Below are positions 20,796 through 26,823 of a stretch of 26,823 nucleotides of DNA, one piece after another. Source of the stretch: a virus; IMG/VR virus record IMGVR_UViG_3300007539_000167, positions 1 to 26,823 of that record. One strand, written 5' to 3'. Each line of letters begins with the position of its first letter. Position 1 is the first letter of the stretch. Made by a program: the position numbers and the translations under genes. The notes beneath the pieces were generated by a model. The model did not search any database and was not told where the DNA came from. It saw only the letters and a program-made list of their open reading frames with translations.

Positions 20796-23591
20796 ATGGC
20801 CGGTGAAAAAAGATATACCAGGATCCCGCCGGAAAGCACTGGCGATCGTGTGTACATGATACACACTGCCGAAATTAACTTTAAAAATGGTGGTGTTAGT
20901 TCGGGAGCAACATACGGTCCTCATAATTGGCAGATTGGCGATATGTACGATATTGCTGGTTTCGGTATGGTTCACGTTCATGGTGTTTATGATAGAGAAA
21001 ATGGAACAGGAACCCTTTCAGTTCATTATTCCGAAGCGGACAGAAACGAAAATAATGAACCAACAGACAACTCATTAATATCTCTGGATGGTGTTAATGT
21101 AGGTCAGGTTGACGGCACTCCAATAGATCTTTATATTCCTGCTCAAAACATCATGGGGTTCGACAACCCAGAATATGGTTGGGATATTGATAAGTTTGGT
21201 GCCGGCCTTACAACATTCTATGAAGGAGCGCCCCAGATTACAGCAATGGGTAATCTGAAAATTAATGATGCAAAATTGCTGGCGTCCTATGATTTCTCTA
21301 AGAGCAATCTTCCAAACGAATTCGTAAACTCGCGTGAAGGCGGTAGTGATGTATCTAACGTATGGGATCCTGTTACACGAGCAGTTAAACTTTCAGTAGG
21401 TACTGCTGCTGGTGACCGTGTAACACAGACATCCAACTTATTCCATTCTTATGAAGAAGCTGTGGGCATGTTGTTTGTTATGGCTGTAAGGGCAGGCGAT
21501 ACAGGAAAACAAGATGTTGCCCGTAACTGGGGCGCTTTTGATACCACAGACGGTTTCTTCTTTCAGATTAAAGGGTCTGACGATAACCCAGGCGGTAGGA
21601 CAACACCAACCGATCCTGTAGGAACTGGTCCTGGTTCTTCTCTACGAGTTGTGCATCGATTTACCTTTAATGGTGTCACAAAGAATCACGAAATTCTTCA
21701 GAAAGAATGGAACCAAGATACGTTGTTAGGAACAGGCGGTGGTTCTAATCCATCTGGCATGAAAATCGATGTGACGAAGATTAATACCTACTGGATTGAT
21801 TATCAGTTTATTGGTGGTGGTCGAACTCGTTGGGGTGTGTTCTATCAAGGCGAACGAGTTGTATGTCACGAAATGTACCATCACAATGGTAATGGTGTAG
21901 CCACTCAAAACAATCATCCTCTTTCCAATCCCTCAAGGCCAATGTGTTTTGCTCAAGCAAACTATGGTGCAAGTTCGCCAAGTGCATCAGAGTTTTATGC
22001 ATTCGGCAGCGCTGTGTTCGTAGAAGGCATAACCGATCCATTAAAAACCGCACAACAAGTTTCAATTGACTATCAAAGCAAATTATTTGGTTCACCGGAA
22101 TTAAAACCTTATTGGAGAACCAAACAAACACGTAACGGTTCGAGTTCGTTTTTCCCTGCTTTGTTAAAAACTGGTTCGTATAATTCTCAAAGTTCTACAC
22201 AATATGCGTTTTCGTTATCACCAAAACAATTCTTATTGAATCCGGATGGTACAGAAGGTGATGAAAACCACACTGTATACCAACCGCTGATTTTCCAAAT
22301 CAATGCACATGACATTGCGACAACTTCAAAAGAAGTCATGGAAGCCAGAGCATTCTATGGTTGTACTATGAGGGGTGTAGAATATAAAGACAATCTTCCA
22401 AGCACACCAACAGTACAGTATGAAGCAGATGGAGATCATCTAGGGCATATCGTTGAAATCGGTAGATTCGTGATTGATGGCATCGGACAATTTAGTTTCT
22501 CGGAGTTGTCCGATAACTTCCAATATGGTACGGTTAGAAACACGTCCGACCAAGATCTTGCTCGGCAATTGCAACCATTGACAGAATTTATTAGTACAGA
22601 CGATAAGTATAGCACTGGTATTTCAAGAGTAAAAATCAAAATTGGACCACATCCAATTTACGGCATAAACAGGCACAGTTTCTCAGATAAGCAACCTGTC
22701 GTGATTAGAGAGGTGGATGGAGACCAAGATGTAGCAACAGTTCTTGGCACAACCTATACAGGTAATACAGCGGGTGGTTCTGGATATGCTTCGTCTGATA
22801 AAGTAGACAATCCTGCTGACTGGTACTTCCTTTCATATGTATCTCTTGATGAAGCATGGTTGTATAACAGTCAAGCAGATATTGATGATGACAGATTGAC
22901 TCGTGTTTTGTCGGTTGATGACTGTGCCAACCTTCAGTTAGGCGATAAACTTACAGTCACATCAACTGGTGCCACTGCATTTATTATGAAAGTGGTATGT
23001 GCTACAGCGGGTGCAATCGCCGCTACTGCAATGTCAGGAGCAACAAAGTATCAAATTGTAACTGTCGGCAACACAGACTTTACTGCCGTTGGTGCAACAA
23101 TTAATCAACCAGGAGAAATATTCACTGCCTCTGGCGCAGGCACAGGCACTGGCACGGTTGTTGCAATTTCAGGTACAACAGGTAACGTTGCAATCTGCGG
23201 TAGAAGTTCTGCCAATACAAATTATTATAACGGTGTAAACTTAGCATTTACTACTGATGGTGGTGGTGCAGGAAACATTACTGCTATTACAACTAATTCA
23301 AGTGTTGAAGGATTAGAACCAGACGAGTTAGCAAAAGATTATTGGACATCTATCAATGCGATAGAGTACAATACCGATCTTGGTATGGGTGCTGATGTAG
23401 ATTTGACAAACACTACTGGTCCAACTTATACAGGTCTTGCTTTATACGGCAATCCGACAGTACGTGCTACTTGGACGTTTATGAATAAGTGGTTAGATGA
23501 TCCAATCGAAGATGAAGATGGTGATGCTAGTGAAGTAAAACCAAATACAAGAACGAATTGGAACATCTTCTGGCGAGAGCGTAAACAGTAA
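20796..23591 (+). CDS. Large virion structural or appendage protein, 931 aa
   Basis: The start is supported by GGAG at about 9-nt spacing behind a late promoter. The N-terminal part contains PHNWQIGDMYDIAGFGMVHV; a middle region of aromatic-rich beta strands (about 170-400) has a concanavalin-like look (YWIDYQFIGGGRTRWGVFYQ). Around residues 751-790 lies YQIVTVGNTDFTAVGA followed by a GTGTGTV run, a motif that recurs in structural proteins of marine phages. The C-terminus has ARWTFMNKWLDDP-like sequence (here RATWTFMNKW) and FWRERKQ. I do not know a characterised homologue. A TAATG overlap with the following 208-aa gene suggests that both products act together, for example as a fibre and its cap or attachment protein. 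The virion location is inferred from context only. Confidence 0.6.
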   Translation: MAGEKRYTRIPPESTGDRVYMIHTAEINFKNGGVSSGATYGPHNWQIGDMYDIAGFGMVHVHGVYDRENGTGTLSVHYSEADRNENNEPTDNSLISLDGVNVGQVDGTPIDLYIPAQNIMGFDNPEYGWDIDKFGAGLTTFYEGAPQITAMGNLKINDAKLLASYDFSKSNLPNEFVNSREGGSDVSNVWDPVTRAVKLSVGTAAGDRVTQTSNLFHSYEEAVGMLFVMAVRAGDTGKQDVARNWGAFDTTDGFFFQIKGSDDNPGGRTTPTDPVGTGPGSSLRVVHRFTFNGVTKNHEILQKEWNQDTLLGTGGGSNPSGMKIDVTKINTYWIDYQFIGGGRTRWGVFYQGERVVCHEMYHHNGNGVATQNNHPLSNPSRPMCFAQANYGASSPSASEFYAFGSAVFVEGITDPLKTAQQVSIDYQSKLFGSPELKPYWRTKQTRNGSSSFFPALLKTGSYNSQSSTQYAFSLSPKQFLLNPDGTEGDENHTVYQPLIFQINAHDIATTSKEVMEARAFYGCTMRGVEYKDNLPSTPTVQYEADGDHLGHIVEIGRFVIDGIGQFSFSELSDNFQYGTVRNTSDQDLARQLQPLTEFISTDDKYSTGISRVKIKIGPHPIYGINRHSFSDKQPVVIREVDGDQDVATVLGTTYTGNTAGGSGYASSDKVDNPADWYFLSYVSLDEAWLYNSQADIDDDRLTRVLSVDDCANLQLGDKLTVTSTGATAFIMKVVCATAGAIAATAMSGATKYQIVTVGNTDFTAVGATINQPGEIFTASGAGTGTGTVVAISGTTGNVAICGRSSANTNYYNGVNLAFTTDGGGAGNITAITTNSSVEGLEPDELAKDYWTSINAIEYNTDLGMGADVDLTNTTGPTYTGLALYGNPTVRATWTFMNKWLDDPIEDEDGDASEVKPNTRTNWNIFWRERKQ

Positions 23592-24217
23592 TGCCTTCAA
23601 TCCATTTCAATTATGGTACTTGGTGGCAGTGGGATCCTAATCAATATCCCGGCCAAAAAGTTGCCTTTGATGCATACACCAAAATAATTTATGTCAATGA
23701 AGGCGTAACTGATCTTGATGTTAAGGTTGATATATACTCTGCTTACAAAGAATGGGTTCAAAGTTCTCCAGAATATCCCAATCCGTTTTGGCAAAAAGAA
23801 GTCATTAGTGCGATTGGTGGCGAACCGCTTAATGACACATTGAACGTTGGTTCTACTTTCTTCCTGGAAAACGGTTGGAGAATACAACCTGCTCCTAGTA
23901 AGAACCCTTATATTTTAACCGTCAATGGTAACATTTATACAAGAGAAGCAGGGGGCAACCCATTTTTGTTTGCCGAAGGTGTTTCGGTCAACTTGACACG
24001 ATCTAACTTGGTTGACCAATTGGTTGCGACCTCTACACTGTCTCCGTCTCAAATAACCGAATTGGCGACAGCTGTTTGGCAATACAGTAAACTAGCGGAT
24101 GTCGGCGCGCAGTCATATGGTCAGTTAGTTCAAAATATAGATAGTGATTTGAGTATAACAAAAACAGAAGCAGAGAAATCGCTCAAGAAGGGCGAATTCT
24201 TGGCTCTACAAGAGTAA
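23591..24217 (+). CDS. Virion structural protein, 208 aa
   Basis: The start shares one base with the preceding stop. Recognisable segments are FDAYTKIIYVNEGVTDLDVK, IYSAYKEWVQ, an IGG followed by STFFLENGWRI, and LTVNGNIYTREAGG. This pattern recurs in small structural proteins of marine phages, usually beside a large appendage protein, but the function is not known to me. The last about 65 residues are helical (SPSQITELATAVWQYSKLAD onward) and end in a charged tail. The overlap with the 931-aa gene suggests balanced synthesis. It is the last gene of the accessory block before the head assembly genes. Confidence 0.6.
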   Translation: MPSIHFNYGTWWQWDPNQYPGQKVAFDAYTKIIYVNEGVTDLDVKVDIYSAYKEWVQSSPEYPNPFWQKEVISAIGGEPLNDTLNVGSTFFLENGWRIQPAPSKNPYILTVNGNIYTREAGGNPFLFAEGVSVNLTRSNLVDQLVATSTLSPSQITELATAVWQYSKLADVGAQSYGQLVQNIDSDLSITKTEAEKSLKKGEFLALQE

Positions 24218-24235
24218 ACCTTTAAGGAGATAATT

Positions 24236-24514
24236 ATGATGTCAGAAGATAATGAGTTTGATAAGGCGTTCGAGAAATCTGAGATTGAAGATTTTATCGA
24301 TCAAATTGATGACGAAAAATACACTGATGCAGAAGAGAAATTCAACGACCTTTTGTCTGGAAGGGTTAATGATGCACTAGAGCAAGCAAAGGTTAGGGTT
24401 GCGGCTGACATCTTTAATACGCCAGACGCTGACGAGCTCGGTTATGAAGAAGATATCAACGATGATGATCTCGAGTTTGTTGAAGAAGAAGACTTCGACG
24501 ACGACGAAGTGTAA
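24236..24514 (+). CDS. gp67: Prohead core protein gp67
   Basis: This 92-aa, very acidic protein occupies the place of T4 gene 67 (80 aa), whose product is an internal scaffold-core component later degraded by the gp21 protease. The central FNDLLSGRVNDALEQAKVRV (about residues 42-61) is the part that resembles the family. The tail after residue 70 is almost entirely Asp and Glu. Two adjacent ATGs (24236 and 24239) both fit AAGGAG at 24224-24229, so the start is ambiguous by one residue. The call relies on position and composition as much as on sequence. Confidence 0.7.
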   Translation: MMSEDNEFDKAFEKSEIEDFIDQIDDEKYTDAEEKFNDLLSGRVNDALEQAKVRVAADIFNTPDADELGYEEDINDDDLEFVEEEDFDDDEV

Positions 24515-24525
24515 ATTCTTTTTTG

Positions 24526-24533
24526 TATAAATA
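24526..24533 (+). promoter_or_regulatory. T4-type late promoter before gp68-gp21-gp22-gp23
   Basis: This exact TATAAATA ends 6 nt before the gp68 ATG at 24540. The predicted start is 24539, so a transcript from here would have essentially no leader for gp68 but a normal one for gp21. Confidence 0.85.
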
Positions 24534-24539
24534 GATGCT

Positions 24540-24746
24540 ATGAAAAGATTTTCAGAAATAAGAGAAGCAGTCTCCAGCAAAAGCAAAGGAGAATCTGTCT
24601 TTTCTAAAAAAGTTGGAAAGGTAAAAGTCTCTGTCAATAAAGACAGCAAGGGATTCACTGTCTTTATTGATGGCGACAAACTAGATACCTATCGGACTCA
24701 GAAAGAGGCAGAAAAGATGGGCATCGAATTCGCAAAGGAAATGTAA
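24540..24746 (+). CDS. gp68: Prohead core protein gp68
   Basis: This 68-aa basic protein is in the position of T4 gene 68 (141 aa), a minor prohead core protein. The N-terminus MKRFSEIREAV carries an I-R-E/A site fitting the gp21 cleavage rule, and resembles the capsid-targeting peptide of T4 internal proteins. The rest (VGKVKVSVNKDSKGFTVFID, then YRTQKEAEKMGIEFAKEM) looks like a small beta-beta-alpha fold. It is about half the T4 length, as in other environmental T4-like phages. No Shine-Dalgarno is visible. The stop overlaps the gp21 start. Confidence 0.68.
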   Translation: MKRFSEIREAVSSKSKGESVFSKKVGKVKVSVNKDSKGFTVFIDGDKLDTYRTQKEAEKMGIEFAKEM

Positions 24747-25408
24747 TGAAACTAATAGCAGAATATGCGGAAGAAATAGAATACATTACCGAAGCAACTA
24801 AGGACGGCAATAAGAACTATTATATCGAAGGAATCTTTGCACAAGCAAATAAAAAGAACAGAAACGGTCGTGTTTACTCGAAGAACATCATGGAACAGGC
24901 CGTTGATAAATACGTTACAGAACAGGTTAGTCAAGGTCGTGCTGTTGGTGAATTGAATCACCCTGAAGGTCCAACGATTAACCTTGATAAAGTTTCCCAC
25001 AAGATCACCGAACTTAAATGGGATGGTGATAATGTGATTGGAAAGGCATCTATATTAGACACCCCAAACGGTAAGATTGTAAAAGGTCTGCTTGATGGCG
25101 GAGTTCGATTAGGTGTTTCAACTCGTGGTATGGGTAGTCTTGAGTCTAGGAATGGCGTTAATTATGTACGCGACGACTTTATATTGAATACAGTCGACAT
25201 CGTACAAGATCCATCTGCTCACGAAGCCTTCGTTAATGGTATTAACGAAGGCGTTGATTGGGTTTGGAACAATGGCGTTATTCAACCTCAAGTAATTGAA
25301 AATATAGAGACAGAAATTAAAAGTGCTCCGGCAAAAGATCAGTACGAAGTGCAGATTCGTGAGTTCAAAAATTTCCTCTCGTTGCTTAAATCAAAAACTA
25401 AGGAGTAA
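24746..25408 (+). CDS. gp21: Prohead maturation protease gp21
   Basis: This 220-aa protein is the T4 gp21 family serine protease (212 aa in T4), which matures the prohead by cutting core and shell proteins after L/I-x-E and then itself. The family blocks KNRNGRVYSK, VGELNHPEGPTINLDKVSHK and GGVRLGVSTRGMGSL are present. H72 (in LNHP) and S125 (in GVSTRG) are the likely catalytic pair, with a conserved VDIVQDPSAHEAFV block (about 150-163) following. Residues 14-17 (ITEA) form a candidate self-cleavage site. The start overlaps the gp68 stop by TAATG. gp22 follows after 5 nt. Confidence 0.94.
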   Translation: MKLIAEYAEEIEYITEATKDGNKNYYIEGIFAQANKKNRNGRVYSKNIMEQAVDKYVTEQVSQGRAVGELNHPEGPTINLDKVSHKITELKWDGDNVIGKASILDTPNGKIVKGLLDGGVRLGVSTRGMGSLESRNGVNYVRDDFILNTVDIVQDPSAHEAFVNGINEGVDWVWNNGVIQPQVIENIETEIKSAPAKDQYEVQIREFKNFLSLLKSKTKE

Positions 25409-25413
25409 TCAAT

Positions 25414-26472
25414 ATGAGCGAAGATCAAGAATTTGATTTCGAAGATGTTGAACTTCCAAATGGTGAAGACAACCTAGAGGAAGGAAAACACGACATGGAA
25501 GGTGCAGAAAGACAGTCAATTGATACTGTTGATAAGACAGACGATTCTATCAAGAAAGCACCTAAGCGCACTGGTGACAAGGGTCATCAAGATCCAATGC
25601 CTAAAACTAAGGCAGGCATGCTTAACGCAATGGTCGCTAAGATGACTGGTCTTGGTAAGCAAGAACTTTCTGCAATGTACAGCAAAATGTCTGAAGAATT
25701 CGGCGAGTTTGAAGCAGAAGATTCAGAAGAACTGGAAGAAAATTCTTATGATTTCTCAGAAGAATTGACTAATCTGGTTGAATCAGAAGCGACTCTTTCC
25801 GATGAGTTCAAGGCAAAGTCTGCTGTTATTTTTGAAACTGCAATCAAGACAACAATTTCTGAAGAAGTTGATCGTCTTGAAAATGAATATCAAACTCAAC
25901 TTGCTGAAGAAATCGAGGCAACTCGTGATGATTTGGTAGAGAAGGTTGATAGCTACCTCAACTATGTTGTTGAAACTTGGATGACGGAAAACGAAGTGGC
26001 AATCGAGCAAGGTCTGCGTACCGAGATTGCTGAAGATTTCATGGGCAATCTGAAAGACCTGTTTGTTGAATCTTACATCGAAGTTCCTGAGTCTAAAATT
26101 GACCTGGTTGACGAACTTGCAGATCAAGTTGAAAGTCTGGAAGAAAAACTGAACGAGCAAACTTCAAGCGTTCTGGAAATGTCAGAAGAACTGGAAGCAT
26201 ACAAGCGCGCAATCATTGTTGCCGAGCATGCTGAAGATATGGCAGAAACAGAAGCAGAGAAGCTTGGTTCGCTGGTTGAATCTCTCGACTTTGAAGATGA
26301 AGATTCATTCTTCGAAAAAGTTAAAACCGTCAAAGAATCATACTTCAAGAAGTCTAGGCCTGCTATCGAAGCAGAAACTGAAGACATGAACGAAGAATGG
26401 GACGGTGAAGAAGTAAAACCTGTTAGCTCCAATATGCAGAAGTATATTGATGCTCTGAACATTCGATCTTAA
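25414..26472 (+). CDS. gp22: Prohead scaffolding core protein gp22
   Basis: This 352-aa acidic, helical protein is in the T4 gene 22 position (269 aa in T4), the main internal scaffold around which gp23 assembles and which gp21 then degrades to peptides. The region TKAGMLNAMVAKMTGLGKQE (about residues 65-84) and the coiled-coil-rich centre (about 120-300) with VDSYLNYVVETWMTENEVAI are typical. The N-terminal about 60 residues are a low-complexity acidic and basic stretch longer than in T4. Many L/I-x-E sites are present. The start is supported by AAGGAG at about 8 nt. The C-terminus NMQKYIDALNIRS resembles the family's shell-contacting end. Confidence 0.9.
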   Translation: MSEDQEFDFEDVELPNGEDNLEEGKHDMEGAERQSIDTVDKTDDSIKKAPKRTGDKGHQDPMPKTKAGMLNAMVAKMTGLGKQELSAMYSKMSEEFGEFEAEDSEELEENSYDFSEELTNLVESEATLSDEFKAKSAVIFETAIKTTISEEVDRLENEYQTQLAEEIEATRDDLVEKVDSYLNYVVETWMTENEVAIEQGLRTEIAEDFMGNLKDLFVESYIEVPESKIDLVDELADQVESLEEKLNEQTSSVLEMSEELEAYKRAIIVAEHAEDMAETEAEKLGSLVESLDFEDEDSFFEKVKTVKESYFKKSRPAIEAETEDMNEEWDGEEVKPVSSNMQKYIDALNIRS

Positions 26473-26496
26473 TAACCGAAAAGGGGAATAAAAAAA

Positions 26497-26823
26497 ATGG
26501 ATCACACATACAGAAATTTAATCGAGAAGTGGGACGGTCTGCTTAACGCAGAAGGCGTTCCTGCTATCGAAGATTACCACCGTAAAGCAGTTACTGCTGC
26601 TGTACTGGAATCAACAGAACGTGAACTGTCTGAAGCAAGCGAAATGCTGAACGAAGCATCTCCGACTTCAGCCGGTGACGTTAACAACTGGAACCCAGTT
26701 CTTATCGCTCTTGTTCGTCGTGCAATGCCTAACCTGATGGCATATGACGTTTGTGGCGTTCAGCCGATGTCAGGTCCTACTGGTCTGATCTTTGCTATGC
26801 GTTCACTGTACAAGTCAAGCAAG
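26497..26823 (+). CDS. gp23: Major capsid protein gp23, 3' partial
   Basis: The first 109 residues are present and the gene runs off the window. WNPVLIALVRRAMPNLMAYD with VCGVQPMSGPTGLIFAMRS is the strongly conserved gp23 block. The residues before it form the N-terminal propeptide removed by gp21. Candidate cleavage points are L44-S-E46/A47 and L51-N-E53/A54; T4 gp23 is cut after E65. The start is supported by AAGGGG at about 8-nt spacing. There is no TATAAATA immediately upstream, unlike T4, so gp23 transcription seems to come from the promoter at 24526 or from beyond what I can recognise. Confidence 0.95.
   Translation, partial: MDHTYRNLIEKWDGLLNAEGVPAIEDYHRKAVTAAVLESTERELSEASEMLNEASPTSAGDVNNWNPVLIALVRRAMPNLMAYDVCGVQPMSGPTGLIFAMRSLYKSSK

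Noticed and set aside
24492-24524. ACTTCG/CGAAGT hairpin followed by a T-run at the gp67 end
   Set aside because: The 6-bp stem ends 8 nt before the T-run and is made of coding Asp/Glu codons; too weak to call a terminator.
1-26823. CRISPR arrays, tRNA genes, insertion sequences, integrase or attachment sites
   Set aside because: I saw no regularly spaced repeats, no cloverleaf sequences, no transposase or recombinase frames; the only mobile genes are the two homing endonucleases.

Overview
This window is a block of late structural genes from a T4-like contractile-tailed phage. All genes lie on the plus strand, and no cellular housekeeping genes, tRNAs or rRNAs are visible. The core order 13-14-15-16-17-18-19-20-67-68-21-22-23 matches phage T4. 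The assignments rest on translated-sequence recognition (terminase Walker and nuclease motifs, portal, sheath, tube, protease H/S motifs, capsid N-terminus). The gene lengths, the collagen-like and LamG proteins and the generic marine-phage structural motifs suggest an environmental, probably marine, relative rather than a close T4 relative. The window contains nothing that fixes the host.

Layout. (1) Positions 1-4581 hold fibre and adhesin genes where T4 has 12 and wac: the 3' part of a repeat-bearing fibre protein, three tandem LamG/concanavalin-like lectin paralogues joined by 1-nt stop/start overlaps, and a 404-aa fibre-like protein. (2) Positions 4630-8261 hold neck proteins gp13 and gp14 and tail completion protein gp15. 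Between gp14 and gp15 sit a GIY-YIG-type homing endonuclease and a small ParB/sulfiredoxin-like protein. (3) Positions 8351-15343 hold a second GIY-YIG endonuclease with four C-terminal repeats, then both terminase subunits, sheath, tube and portal. (4) Positions 15346-24217 hold an accessory block of about 9 kb that T4 lacks here: a collagen-like protein, two 652-aa virion-like proteins, a small HTH-like protein, a 931-aa and a 208-aa structural protein. (5) Positions 24236-26823 hold the head assembly genes: core proteins gp67 and gp68, prohead protease gp21, scaffold gp22 and the start of major capsid gp23.

Regulation. Ten exact copies of the T4-type late promoter octamer TATAAATA lie on the plus strand. 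Nine are in intergenic gaps or over gene ends, and one is inside the second endonuclease gene just before the terminase genes. At three of them a stem-loop begins within about two bases of the predicted transcription start. One of these (before the portal gene) also looks like an intrinsic terminator. A second long terminator closes the first 652-aa structural gene. Many neighbouring genes are translationally coupled through TAATG overlaps.

The most interesting points are: the start-site stem-loops on late messages; a ParB-like protein whose N-terminus resembles the capsid-targeting peptide of T4 internal proteins, next to a gp14 tail sequence duplicated around the neighbouring endonuclease; a late promoter for terminase carried inside a homing endonuclease gene; and the lectin triplication.
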